A DNA stretch of 64,000 bases from Marinirhabdus sp050859505 (GCF_050859505.1 NZ_CP193934.1:868001-932000), one strand, 5' to 3'. Shown: positions 52,126 to 61,466, numbered from the stretch's first letter. The notes: a model not told the origin generated them from the letters alone. Translations and numbers: made by a program.

Positions 52126-53547
52126 TTAAAGTTTTGTCGTTAAATTTTCAATGGTAAATACCTTGACTCTTCGTTGGTGTCCTGCAAAAAATTCCATTTT
52201 TTTGATTTTATCAAAAGGGAAGTTAAAGGTATAGGGAATAAAATTAACCCCTTTATAGCTTATGATACTTTGGTTATTAAATTCTCCATATAAAACTGCT
52301 TTTCCTTTGGCATAAATTATTGCTTTTGGGGGATAGTATTGCTGTTCTTCTTCAGTTAAAGTTATTTCTAACCTTATAGGTTGCGTGGTTGTAGTATCAT
52401 TTTCCACTTCAAACAATAACTCTATTCTATTGTCTTCTATTCTATATAGGTTTACGCTTGTAATCCCAAATAACTTTTCTTGAGTAAGCGTATCCATTTT
52501 CTTAGAAAACAACACCTTTTTAAAATCATCCTCTATATGAAAATATCGATTCTGTAGGCGCTCTGTATTTCCATGATTCCCAACTATTTTTAGAGAATCA
52601 CGTATGTAATTTGTAAGATATGATGAAACTGAAAGTGCTCCTTTTGAATTAACGTGATTAGGATCTTTGAAATACGTTGCATCTAGCTCTAAAGGTTCCC
52701 ATAACTGGTTAAAATCTATATAAGGTATGTGTTTGTCACTTAAGTAACTTTTAATGTAGCCAACATACGCTATGTCTGCGTTAGAATGATCTTTCAAGTA
52801 AGATGGGGCATTTACAAACAAGATTGGTGTTTCGTGTTTTTTAAAAATATCTATGATGGCATCGATACTCTGTTTTTCTCCATGGGTCAAACCTTCAGGG
52901 ACTCCTTCCTCTTTGTTTTTTCGTTTATAAACTCCTAGAAATTCATTCCATGTTTTTTCTTCTATACCAGACCCCGTAGTTCTATAGCCTTTGTAGGCAT
53001 CGATACCATTCCAAATATACGGCTCAGTGAATGGACTGCCGGAAAGATCGGTATTCGACCACTTTTCATGATATCGTAAGGTTTCAGAAAATGCATAGGG
53101 CCACTCTGCCATATCAAACATTTCCATCATTTTCTTTGATTTAGCAACACTAAAAGGAACATAATCCAAACTATGCAATTGCAGTGACTTACCTCTTTCA
53201 TTTACCACAGGCCACACGGACATTGAAAATATATCAATAATTCCCAAGCGGACATCGTGTTCATTTAATACCATTTTAGCTAGCACTTCTGTCGTGGTTA
53301 ATTGTTGGGAAGTACCCCCAAAATTATACGTGTTCAAGGCTAGTTCATTTTCAAACACACGCGGATCATAAGCATTTAAGGCATGCGAACTGCCAAATAT
53401 GGCAATCTCAACTTTATCTTGTTCAACATATTCATGCATATTCGCTGCATAAGCTTCGTCCGTTCTAAAATAACTATCTAGATATACTGTTAGTGCTAAA
53501 ACAATAATTGCTAGTAAGAAGGATATTTTGACAACAAACTTTCTCAT
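52126..53547 (-). CDS. Membrane-anchored SGNH-like protein (AlgJ/DltD-like), copy 2
   Basis: A 473-residue paralogue of the 45731-47134 product along its full length: N-terminal anchor (residues 6-24), block I IFGSSHALNAYDP, LFVNAPSYLKDH, block V YFKDPNHVNSKGALS (here with an Asp before the His, as in active SGNH enzymes), and the C-terminal strand-rich domain (YGEFNNQSIISYKG). It begins directly after the MBOAT stop (TAGATG). MBOAT plus SGNH pairs acylate cell-surface polymers, as AlgI with AlgJ/X do for alginate. This copy is the more likely catalytic partner. Confidence 0.8.
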   Translation of the reverse strand: MRKFVVKISFLLAIIVLALTVYLDSYFRTDEAYAANMHEYVEQDKVEIAIFGSSHALNAYDPRVFENELALNTYNFGGTSQQLTTTEVLAKMVLNEHDVRLGIIDIFSMSVWPVVNERGKSLQLHSLDYVPFSVAKSKKMMEMFDMAEWPYAFSETLRYHEKWSNTDLSGSPFTEPYIWNGIDAYKGYRTTGSGIEEKTWNEFLGVYKRKNKEEGVPEGLTHGEKQSIDAIIDIFKKHETPILFVNAPSYLKDHSNADIAYVGYIKSYLSDKHIPYIDFNQLWEPLELDATYFKDPNHVNSKGALSVSSYLTNYIRDSLKIVGNHGNTERLQNRYFHIEDDFKKVLFSKKMDTLTQEKLFGITSVNLYRIEDNRIELLFEVENDTTTTQPIRLEITLTEEEQQYYPPKAIIYAKGKAVLYGEFNNQSIISYKGVNFIPYTFNFPFDKIKKMEFFAGHQRRVKVFTIENLTTKL

Positions 53548-55011
53548 CTAAAACTGGAAATAAATAAACTCCTTAGGAGCGGCATCACCATACATCCCAA
53601 AAATTATTATAACAAATACTGCTACTATATAAAAGACCCATCTAATAACAATAAACTGCTTATTAAACACTTTTAATGCACCAAATTTATTATGAAAAGC
53701 CTCAAACAATAGTAACAATCCTATAAATACCAATGCCGCTTTAAACTCTGCCGAATCCAGCCCCATTCCATAGATGGATTTACTGGTAATTGTTTTGTAC
53801 TGAAAACTTTTTACAACAACAGTAATAGCATCTGCAAAAGAATTTGCTCTAAAAAAGATCCAGGCAAAACAAACTATTACAAAGGTGAAGCCCATCCAAA
53901 ATCCTTGTCCGACGTACGATTTGTTGAATCTTGCCACAGCTCCTTCATGGGTCCAGGGTTTTTCTTTCAATATCTTTTCAACTACAATAAATACGCCGTG
54001 AACGGCACCCCATATTATAAAGGTAATAGCCGCGCCGTGCCAAAGACCACTTACTAAGAATACAATAAATAAATTCGCGTAGGTTCTATAGTTTCCTTTT
54101 CTACTTCCGCCTAACGGAATATAAACATAATCCCGAAACCAGGTAGATAACGAAATATGCCATCTTCGCCAAAACTCGGTTATGGATTTTGAAAAATAAG
54201 GACTTTTAAAGTTTTTCATTAAATCAAACCCTAGCGTTCTGGAAATACCTATAGCAATATCTGTATACCCTGAAAAGTCACAATAAATTTGAAACGCAAA
54301 GAATACCGTGGCAATAATTAATTCAATACCCGAATAATCCGTTGGATTGTTATAGACTTGATTCACTAATATAGCCACCCTATCTGCAATGACCATTTTT
54401 TTAAACAGCCCAAATAATACCAGCAACAGCCCACTTTTTACACGGTCATAGTCAAAGTCGTATTTTTTATAAAATTGGGGAAGTAAGTGTGATGCTCGCT
54501 CAATAGGTCCTGCCACCAACTGCGGAAAGAAAGCCACAAACGTAAAAAATGGAAGCCATTCTTTAACAGGTTGTAATCGGCCTCTATAAATATCAATAGT
54601 ATAACTCAACGTTTGGAAAGTGTAGAAACTTATACCCACGGGAAGTATAATATTTAACGCGTACGAATCCAGACTTCCGCCCAAAAAGTTGAAAGAATTG
54701 ATAAACGAATCTATAAAGAAATTGGCGTATTTAAAATAAGCTAAAAGCCCTAAGTTAGTCACTAGGCTAACAATAAGCAGTATTCTTTTAGCCGATTTTG
54801 TATTGGCTTTGGCTATTTGGCCACCTACCACAAAATCTACGATCGAGCTAAAAATAATTAGAAACAAAAACCGCCAATCCCACCATGCATAAAACACATA
54901 ACTTGAAAGCAACAGAAATATATTACGAAGCGTTAGCTTTTTATGCACCACCCAATACAACACAAAGAAGATTGGGAAAAAAATTGCAAAATCGAAAGAG
55001 TTAAAGAGCAT
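53548..55011 (-). CDS. MBOAT family O-acyltransferase (AlgI-like)
   Basis: A 487-residue membrane protein with 11-12 helices that carries acyl groups across the inner membrane for transfer to a sugar polymer. Family marks: LFFPIFFVLYWVVHKKL at the N-terminus, QLVAGPIERASHLLPQF, the WFRDYVYIPLGGSRKGN loop, and the catalytic His in FLVSGLWHGAAITFIIWG. Length matches AlgI. The next gene encodes its SGNH partner. The acyl donor is unknown but acetyl-CoA is usual. Confidence 0.93.
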   Translation of the reverse strand: MLFNSFDFAIFFPIFFVLYWVVHKKLTLRNIFLLLSSYVFYAWWDWRFLFLIIFSSIVDFVVGGQIAKANTKSAKRILLIVSLVTNLGLLAYFKYANFFIDSFINSFNFLGGSLDSYALNIILPVGISFYTFQTLSYTIDIYRGRLQPVKEWLPFFTFVAFFPQLVAGPIERASHLLPQFYKKYDFDYDRVKSGLLLVLFGLFKKMVIADRVAILVNQVYNNPTDYSGIELIIATVFFAFQIYCDFSGYTDIAIGISRTLGFDLMKNFKSPYFSKSITEFWRRWHISLSTWFRDYVYIPLGGSRKGNYRTYANLFIVFLVSGLWHGAAITFIIWGAVHGVFIVVEKILKEKPWTHEGAVARFNKSYVGQGFWMGFTFVIVCFAWIFFRANSFADAITVVVKSFQYKTITSKSIYGMGLDSAEFKAALVFIGLLLLFEAFHNKFGALKVFNKQFIVIRWVFYIVAVFVIIIFGMYGDAAPKEFIYFQF

Positions 55012-55024
55012 ATTGGCTATTTTA

Positions 55025-55876
55025 TTATTTCTTCTTGTTCACTATACTGTCTTTTTTAGTAATTGGAGGGAAATAACCAATACGTTCTGCTGTCATTTTA
55101 AAGTCATCATAAAATATATGAATATTGTTCTCTTGTTTGCCATTCCAATAGAGACCCATTTTATAATCATGGGGTAAAATATGATACATATTGGCTCCTT
55201 CAAAGTTACATCTCTGCTCTCCTTTTACTTCGAAACATATATCGTTTAATTTCGGTTTTGTATAGCCATCATTATACAAACTCCAAAATATTTCATTTTC
55301 AAAAGTATACCAAACATCTGGCCCCAATTCCCCAGGCCAGACAGCCCAGACCATATCATTTAACGTATTCACTCTTAATCCATAGTGCAGTATCATTTTA
55401 AATGTTCCATCTGGTTGATGCTCTACCATTAATGCAAATGGCACCCGTACCTTTACTATTTGATCACCATAATTATACCCAGGATAAGGGACATTATGCC
55501 ATTGATTTAATAAAATATGCCCTTGCGTGGTTTGTTTTTTAAAGAAAGATTTTGGGAATTTAAATTTAAAAGAATACCTATTACGGTAGCCAAATGAATC
55601 TTTCGGTTTAAATACAATTTCACTTCTATTTCCCTTCGCAACTTTATCTTCAGGTTCTAGGGAAACCTTAAGCAAATCATTTTCACTATTGTCGGGGTCC
55701 TTTACAATTTGTAACCTATCTGGATGTGCTACTTGATGTGTATACCAAAAAGAGTTTAGCGAATCTTCAATATTATCGTCAAAATTTTTTACAACCTGCT
55801 CTTTGGATGCCACGTTCGTATCACAAGATATATTGATGCTGAATATTAGCAAAGCAAAAGCTTGAGAAAATTTCAT
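55025..55876 (-). CDS. Heparin-lyase-I-family polysaccharide lyase, lipoprotein
   Basis: A 283-residue lipoprotein (signal ending FSINISCDT, Cys near 18). The mature protein matches the jelly-roll lyase fold of the heparin lyase I family (PF14099 type): GNRSEIVFKPKDSFGYRNRY, HILLNQWHNVPYPG, and the C-terminal MYHILPHDYKMGLYWNG with HIFYDDFKM. Such enzymes cleave uronate-containing chains by beta-elimination. The locus makes two uronic acids (GlcA and ManNAcA), so it may trim or release the polymer, as AlgL does for alginate. The uronate specificity is not visible. Confidence 0.8.
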   Translation of the reverse strand: MKFSQAFALLIFSINISCDTNVASKEQVVKNFDDNIEDSLNSFWYTHQVAHPDRLQIVKDPDNSENDLLKVSLEPEDKVAKGNRSEIVFKPKDSFGYRNRYSFKFKFPKSFFKKQTTQGHILLNQWHNVPYPGYNYGDQIVKVRVPFALMVEHQPDGTFKMILHYGLRVNTLNDMVWAVWPGELGPDVWYTFENEIFWSLYNDGYTKPKLNDICFEVKGEQRCNFEGANMYHILPHDYKMGLYWNGKQENNIHIFYDDFKMTAERIGYFPPITKKDSIVNKKK

Positions 55877-55880
55877 TGAA

Positions 55881-57089
55881 TCACTTTTTTAATCCCACAA
55901 AATCAATCACAATCTTGTCTGCAGGTATAGTTACATTTTTAAATTCATTATGAGCTACTAAAAAAACCACAATATCTGCTTTTTCGATAGCATCGGGAAT
56001 AGAGTGAAGATTCATGTTCTCTTCACTCTCAATATTTGGCTCTACGCGCAGTACATTAAAATTTGCTTTTTCTAAACTTTCGGTTAAATACAAAGCAGGA
56101 GATTCTCTCAAATCGTCAATATCTGGCTTAAATGCTAATCCCATGCAAGCTATTACAGCCTCTCTGTGGTTTTCAACTTTAAACTGAAGTGCCGCATTTT
56201 TTACTTTTTCAATAGCCCACTCCGTCTTATAATTATTTACCTCTCGTGCCTTGCGAATTACTTGACTTTCCTCAGGAAATTCTGATACGATAAACCAAGG
56301 GTCTACTGCAATGCAATGTCCGCCAACTCCTGTTCCAGGGCGTAAAATATTAACCCGCGGGTGTTTGTTGGCCAAAGCAATCATCTCCCAAACGTTGATA
56401 TCTGCTTTGTCGCAGATCATGCTTAGCTCATTGGCAAAGGCAATCTGGTTGTCTCGTGAAGCATTTTCAACCAACTTCACCATTTCGGCAGTTTTGGCAT
56501 TCGTTGGGTGTAATTCGCCCACTACAAAATGCTTATAAAACGAAATGGCTTTTTGCGTAGAAGCCTCATCTATGCCGCCAATCGCTCTGTCGTTATGCTT
56601 CAGTTCATGCAAGATGTTCCCGGGCAATACACGCTCTGGACAATAGGCAATAAATATTTTTCCCTTTAACTCTGGTCTTTCAGCAAAAATTAAATTCTGT
56701 AATTTTTCCGTAGTACCCACGGGGCTGGTAGATTCTAAAATCACCAAAGCGCCTTCTGTAAGCGTTGGAATAATTGTTCTGGCCGCTGCGCTTACATAAG
56801 AGATGTCCGGCACGTGATCTCCTTTAAAAGGCGTAGGAACAGCGATCAAATAGACGTCTGCCGTAACAGGTGCCGTTGCCGCCTTTAAATATCCTTTGTT
56901 TACTACGTGATGCACCAAACCGTCCAAATCTGGTTCTACAATATGTATCTTCCCTTGGTTAATGGTTTCCACAACTTCTTCTCGAATGTCTACTCCAGTA
57001 ACTTGTAGCCCTCTACTAGAAATCAAGGCCGCAGTTGGAAGGCCAATATAGCCCAATCCCATCATCACCACGCTCGGTTTATGCTCCAT
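55881..57089 (-). CDS. wecC: UDP-N-acetyl-D-mannosamine dehydrogenase
   Basis: Oxidises UDP-ManNAc to UDP-ManNAcA with two NAD. The 402-residue product has MGLGYIGLPTAALISSRG at the N-terminus, STSPVGTTEKLQNLI, the helix KTAEMVKLVENASRDNQIA, and the catalytic Cys in GVGGHCIAVDPWF near residue 250. The C-terminal UDP-binding domain (CMGLAFKPDIDDLRESPA) is complete. It is next to wecB, which supplies its substrate, and the two are one base apart. The product fits the WecG-like transferase at 27942. Confidence 0.94.
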   Translation of the reverse strand: MEHKPSVVMMGLGYIGLPTAALISSRGLQVTGVDIREEVVETINQGKIHIVEPDLDGLVHHVVNKGYLKAATAPVTADVYLIAVPTPFKGDHVPDISYVSAAARTIIPTLTEGALVILESTSPVGTTEKLQNLIFAERPELKGKIFIAYCPERVLPGNILHELKHNDRAIGGIDEASTQKAISFYKHFVVGELHPTNAKTAEMVKLVENASRDNQIAFANELSMICDKADINVWEMIALANKHPRVNILRPGTGVGGHCIAVDPWFIVSEFPEESQVIRKAREVNNYKTEWAIEKVKNAALQFKVENHREAVIACMGLAFKPDIDDLRESPALYLTESLEKANFNVLRVEPNIESEENMNLHSIPDAIEKADIVVFLVAHNEFKNVTIPADKIVIDFVGLKK

Positions 57090-57090
57090 T

Positions 57091-58215
57091 TTACAATGCT
57101 TTTATATAGTTTACAATACGTGCAGCCGATTTCCCATCGCCATACGGATTGTGTAACTGACTCATATTTCTATAGTACGAACTGTCTTCTAACAATTCTT
57201 TTGTCTTTGTAATTATTTGTTCTTTATCTGTTCCTACCAACAGCACCGTTCCTTCTTCTACCGCTTCAGGTCTTTCAGTGGTGGTTCTGGTTACTAAAAC
57301 TGGTTTTCCTAAACTAGGTGCTTCTTCCTGTATACCGCCGCTGTCTGTAATAATTAAATAGCTTTTTTCCATTAACCAAATAAATGCTGGATACGCCAAT
57401 GGGGGTACTAATAAAATATTATCAACGCCTGCCAACAGTTCGTGAACTGGGCCTTTTACGTTGGGATTAAGATGTACAGGGTAAATTATTTGTGTTTCTG
57501 AATGCTCTTGAGCAATGGTTTTTAAAGCGGAACAAATATTTAGCAACCCTTCGCCATGATTTTCACGTCTATGGCCAGTCACTAAAATTATCTTTTTTGA
57601 AGGTTCTATTTTTGCTGAAAGCATTTCAATTTCACTATCACTATAACCCTTGGTTGTTACCTTTTCAATCCCGAAGAGCAACGCATCTATCACCGTATTC
57701 CCTGTAACTAAAATGGTTTCATCTTTGGTATTCTCCTTCAGAAGATTTTCTTTTGAAAGCTTCGTGGGAGCAAAATGATAGTCTGCAATACGCCCGGTAA
57801 GTTGCCTGTTAAATTCTTCCGGAAAAGGATACTGCCGGTTAAAGGTTCGCAAACCTGCTTCTACGTGACATACTTTGGCGCCTGCATAAAACCCTGCAAT
57901 TCCAACCGCCATAGAAGTTGTGGTATCGCCGTGAACAAAAACATAATCTGGTTGCACCTCTTCCAAAACCGGTTTCATACCTTCAATAATGGTAGCAGTA
58001 AGGCTGTATAGATTCTGATTTGGTTTCATGACGTTTAAGTCAAAATCTGGTGTAATTTCAAAAAACTCTAAAACTTGATCCAACATTTCTCTATGTTGTG
58101 CCGTAACACATACTTTTGTTTCAAAAGTTGAATCTTGAAGAAAAGCTTTCACTAAAGGAGCCATTTTTATAGCCTCAGGACGGGTGCCAAATACAATTAG
58201 GTTTTTCTTTTTCAT
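57091..58215 (-). CDS. wecB: UDP-N-acetylglucosamine 2-epimerase (non-hydrolysing)
   Basis: Interconverts UDP-GlcNAc and UDP-ManNAc. The 374-residue product shows IVFGTRPEAIKMAPLVKAF, VHGDTTTSMAVGIAGFYAG, HVEAGLRTFNRQYPFPEE, VTGHRRENHGEG and TDSGGIQEEAPSLGKPVLV, all signatures of the non-hydrolysing WecB form. Length is normal. It is followed by wecC, forming a UDP-ManNAcA module. Confidence 0.95.
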   Translation of the reverse strand: MKKKNLIVFGTRPEAIKMAPLVKAFLQDSTFETKVCVTAQHREMLDQVLEFFEITPDFDLNVMKPNQNLYSLTATIIEGMKPVLEEVQPDYVFVHGDTTTSMAVGIAGFYAGAKVCHVEAGLRTFNRQYPFPEEFNRQLTGRIADYHFAPTKLSKENLLKENTKDETILVTGNTVIDALLFGIEKVTTKGYSDSEIEMLSAKIEPSKKIILVTGHRRENHGEGLLNICSALKTIAQEHSETQIIYPVHLNPNVKGPVHELLAGVDNILLVPPLAYPAFIWLMEKSYLIITDSGGIQEEAPSLGKPVLVTRTTTERPEAVEEGTVLLVGTDKEQIITKTKELLEDSSYYRNMSQLHNPYGDGKSAARIVNYIKAL

Positions 58216-58222
58216 CTAGCGT

Positions 58223-59194
58223 CTAGGCTTCATTTTCATTAGCTATTCTTCTCAGGTATACAAAAACATACCGTAGGTAAGCAAATAAGAAAAACAAGAA
58301 CACGAGAAGAATTGGGTAGATAATATGTTTTTTATTAAGTAACCTGCCATCTGCATCGCGCGTTTGCAATTCGTGCAATGGCACTAGTATGTCTTTCGAT
58401 AAAACCATCTCATCTTTCAGAATCTGGTTTCTGTCTTGAACCAATAATTTAGCATCCATCAATTCGTTAAGGTCAAAGCCTTTGTCTCTTGGTCCTATAT
58501 CGGTTCCGCCATTTTCGGTGCTTAAATAGCTCTCAAAAACTCCATCAATAAGCGCCAAGCTTTTGTCGTTGTGCGCTATTTGCGCCTCCATGTTTTTCTG
58601 AGCTTCGGCTTTATAGGTACTAAGGCGGGCGTCATTATTAATATAATCGATAAACTTTTGAACATCTTCCGGGGTTGCATATCCAGAAAGTGAGAGATCC
58701 AACTTAAAATAATCGTATTTTTTAACTAATACATCATTTAAGGTGTTCTCTTCATCAAACTCCATTCTGCTTAGCAACATGTCTAAGCTCCTTTCGTTAA
58801 TCTGGTACTCGTCTGTAATGTCTTTAAAGTCTATAATTGGCTCCATAAACACCTCTTTTACCTCGGGATTCCAAGGGCTAAAGCCCGTCTTGGTTAAAAA
58901 GATAGAATCATATTTTTTCGCTTTGGAATTATACAATAAAGTAGCGTTATCCACATAGGGCTGCAAGTCATAATTCAACTTTACCACCACGGTAGACTTT
59001 CTTGATAGTTTTTGATCTTTTACTTTATACCAACCGAAACCAAAACCAACAATAATTAAAAGCAGGATTACCCACCAAAATTTTATAGCATAATCTATCG
59101 CTTTAAATAAAAGGACGATCCAACCTTTTACAATTTCTTTAATTTTATTGATGACGTACACCAAATCTACTTCGTCGTTATGTTCTTGTGCCAT
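58223..59194 (-). CDS. Wzz-like chain-length regulator
   Basis: A 323-residue inner-membrane protein with two membrane helices bracketing a large periplasmic part: WWVILLLIIVGFGFGWY (about 40-56) and IIYPILLVFLFFLFAYLRYVFV (about 292-313). The periplasmic part is helical with a coiled-coil tendency (residues 185-275). This is the layout of Wzz/PCP proteins that set polymer length. The classic Pro-rich motif before the second helix is not obvious. There is no fused or adjacent tyrosine kinase and no Wza gene within the window. It lies 9 bases after rfbD. Confidence 0.75.
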   Translation of the reverse strand: MAQEHNDEVDLVYVINKIKEIVKGWIVLLFKAIDYAIKFWWVILLLIIVGFGFGWYKVKDQKLSRKSTVVVKLNYDLQPYVDNATLLYNSKAKKYDSIFLTKTGFSPWNPEVKEVFMEPIIDFKDITDEYQINERSLDMLLSRMEFDEENTLNDVLVKKYDYFKLDLSLSGYATPEDVQKFIDYINNDARLSTYKAEAQKNMEAQIAHNDKSLALIDGVFESYLSTENGGTDIGPRDKGFDLNELMDAKLLVQDRNQILKDEMVLSKDILVPLHELQTRDADGRLLNKKHIIYPILLVFLFFLFAYLRYVFVYLRRIANENEA

Positions 59195-59203
59195 AATTCT
59201 ATA

Positions 59204-60064
59204 TTACATTGTTTCTGAAATTGACATGACAGACTGCAAACTCTCTTTCCAGTCCTTATTTTCTATGTCGAACACTTTTGTAACCTTCCCTGTGTCTAAT
59301 ACACTATTTCTTGGCCGTGATGCAAAAGTAGGATAATGCTCGGTTTTAACAAGATTTGTCGTGGTTAATTGTGAATGTTTTGTTAAAATTTCTTCGGCAA
59401 AATCGTACCAGGTAGCTTTTCCTGCGTTACTGAAATGAAACAACCCATAAGTGTTTAGGTTTTTTCTAACGATTTCAACAATTAAAAATGCCAGATCGTT
59501 TGCATTGGTGGGCGTTCCTGTTTGCTCTGTTGTAACAGATAGTGGATTCCCTGCTTTTGCGTGCTTGATTATAGTATTAAAAAAATTATGTCCATACTGG
59601 CTATATAACCAAGAAGTGCGTAAAATATAATGCTGTGGGCATAGTTCCTGCACATAATGCTCCCCCTTCAATTTTGAAGCGCCATACACATTTATGGGGT
59701 TGGTAGCGTCTGTTTCAACATACGGTTTTCCTTTTTCCCCATCAAAAACGTAATCTGTAGAAATATGAATAAGTGTGGTGTGATTTGCCGAACAGACTTC
59801 CGCCAAGTTCTTCGCTCCTTCAGCATTGATTTTGAAAGCGTTTTCAGCATCTTTTTCGGCTTGCTCTACGTTGGTGTAAGCCGCTGTATTGATGCAATAA
59901 TCAAAATTCTTGTTGCTGAAATAGTCGCTAACTAATTGTTTATCGGAAATATCAAACACTTGTTTAGTAGCAAAAACAAATGACAGCCCCTCTAAAGAAG
60001 GCGCAATATCCTGTATACACCTCCCTAATTGTCCGTTAGCACCTGTTACCAATATTTTTTTCAT
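59204..60064 (-). CDS. rfbD: dTDP-4-dehydrorhamnose reductase
   Basis: Last step of dTDP-L-rhamnose synthesis. The 286-residue product has KKILVTGANGQLGRCIQD, the STDYVFDGEKG segment and the YGASKLKGE catalytic Tyr/Lys. I place the start at 60064: the ATG overlaps the rfbC stop (ATGA) and starts the conserved MKKILVTG, while the longer frame to 60139 would add residues encoded inside rfbC. Followed by the Wzz-like gene after 9 bases. Confidence 0.94.
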   Translation of the reverse strand: MKKILVTGANGQLGRCIQDIAPSLEGLSFVFATKQVFDISDKQLVSDYFSNKNFDYCINTAAYTNVEQAEKDAENAFKINAEGAKNLAEVCSANHTTLIHISTDYVFDGEKGKPYVETDATNPINVYGASKLKGEHYVQELCPQHYILRTSWLYSQYGHNFFNTIIKHAKAGNPLSVTTEQTGTPTNANDLAFLIVEIVRKNLNTYGLFHFSNAGKATWYDFAEEILTKHSQLTTTNLVKTEHYPTFASRPRNSVLDTGKVTKVFDIENKDWKESLQSVMSISETM

Positions 60065-60606
60065 GAAGTTGCTTCCTTGAAAGTGGGAAGTAGTAGGTCT
60101 TTTTCTGAAACAATAAATTGTTCTTCGGGAAGATACCAATCTAGGTTTAAGGTTGCGTCGTTATAGATGATTCCTCCTTCCGAAGACGCATCGTAATAAT
60201 TATCACACTTGTACCCAAAAACTGAAGTTTCTGATAAGGTAATAAACCCGTGTGCAAATCCTCGAGGGACAAAAAGTTGTTTCCTGTTTTCAGCAGTTAA
60301 TTCCAACGAAAAAGAGTGCCCAAATGTTTTCGAACCCTTCCGAAGGTCCACCACAATATCCAAAACCCTGCCCTGCACAGCCCGAACCAATTTTGCCTGT
60401 GCCGTCGCTCCTGTTTGATAATGAAGTCCGCGAAGCACGCCTTTTTTAGAAGCACTTTGGTTGTCCTGTACAAAATCAATGGTTAATCCGGTAACTTTTT
60501 GAAATGTTTGCTGGTTGTAGGTTTCACAAAATACACCTCGCGCATCTTCAAAAGCACGTGGAATTACGATAAAACAATCTTTTAATGGGGTTTGTTGTAG
60601 CTCCAA
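60061..60606 (-). CDS. rfbC: dTDP-4-dehydrorhamnose 3,5-epimerase
   Basis: Third step of dTDP-rhamnose synthesis; a cupin-fold dimer. The 181-residue product has CFIVIPRAFEDARGVFCETYN, QDNQSASKKGVLRGLHYQ with the catalytic His, LVRAVQGRVLDIVVDLRKGS, and FVPRGFAHGFITLSE. Complete and of normal length. It lies between rfbA (5 bases upstream) and rfbD (4-base overlap). Confidence 0.95.
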   Translation of the reverse strand: MELQQTPLKDCFIVIPRAFEDARGVFCETYNQQTFQKVTGLTIDFVQDNQSASKKGVLRGLHYQTGATAQAKLVRAVQGRVLDIVVDLRKGSKTFGHSFSLELTAENRKQLFVPRGFAHGFITLSETSVFGYKCDNYYDASSEGGIIYNDATLNLDWYLPEEQFIVSEKDLLLPTFKEATS

Positions 60607-60611
60607 AATGG

Positions 60612-61466
60612 TTATAAATCTAATAATGGTTTTCCGTAGCCACTTTTTAGTAAGGGTTCGGCTAGTTTCGTTAATTGTTCTTTTGTGATGTATCCCATTT
60701 CATAGGCAGCTTCTTCAATAGAGCCTATTTTTAGGCCTTGACGTTCTTCAATAACCTCCACAAATTGTGCGGCTTGCATTAAGGAGGCAAAGGTACCTGT
60801 ATCTAACCAAGCAGTGCCTTTATCTAGGATACTCACGTTTAGTTTACCTTGTTTTAGGTATTCGTTGTTTACATCTGTTATTTCTAATTCTCCACGATGA
60901 CTGGGCTTTATGTTGGCCGCAATCTCTATAACGCTATTGTCATAAAAATAAATTCCCGGAACTGCGTAATTAGATTTCGGGTGTTTCGGTTTTTCTTCAA
61001 TAGAAAGCGCTTTTCCATGCGCATCAAACGCAACTACTCCGTAACGTTCTGGATCGTGAACGTGGTACGCGTAAATTATTCCGCCTTCAGGATTGTTATT
61101 TTGTTGCAATAATTCTTTTAATCCAGAGCCATAAAAAATGTTATCCCCCAATACCAAAGCCACTTTATCGTCGCCAATAAATTCCTTTCCAATTATAAAA
61201 GCTTCGGCCAAACCATTAGGTTGCGCTTGCTCTGCATACTGAAAGTCACATCCGTACTTTTTACCATCACCCAGTAATTTTTGAAATAAGGGTAAGTCTT
61301 GTGGTGTAGAAATAATTAAAATTTCATTAATTCCAGCATATAACAATGTAGACAAGGGGTAATAAATCATGGGCTTGTCATAGACCGGCATTAACTGTTT
61401 GCTCACCGCAAGTGTGATGGGGTGTAACCGAGTTCCTGAACCTCCTGCTAAAATGATTCCTTTCAT
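60612..61466 (-). CDS. rfbA: Glucose-1-phosphate thymidylyltransferase
   Basis: First step of dTDP-rhamnose synthesis: dTTP plus Glc-1-P to dTDP-glucose. The 284-residue product has the MKGIILAGGSGTRLHPITL signature, KPMIYYPLSTLLYAG, and DNIFYGSGLKEL; the C-terminus (GYITKEQLTKLAEPLLKSGYG) is typical of the short RmlA form. A heptamer repeat lies about 60 bases upstream of its start, between rfbB and rfbA. Confidence 0.95.
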   Translation of the reverse strand: MKGIILAGGSGTRLHPITLAVSKQLMPVYDKPMIYYPLSTLLYAGINEILIISTPQDLPLFQKLLGDGKKYGCDFQYAEQAQPNGLAEAFIIGKEFIGDDKVALVLGDNIFYGSGLKELLQQNNNPEGGIIYAYHVHDPERYGVVAFDAHGKALSIEEKPKHPKSNYAVPGIYFYDNSVIEIAANIKPSHRGELEITDVNNEYLKQGKLNVSILDKGTAWLDTGTFASLMQAAQFVEVIEERQGLKIGSIEEAAYEMGYITKEQLTKLAEPLLKSGYGKPLLDL

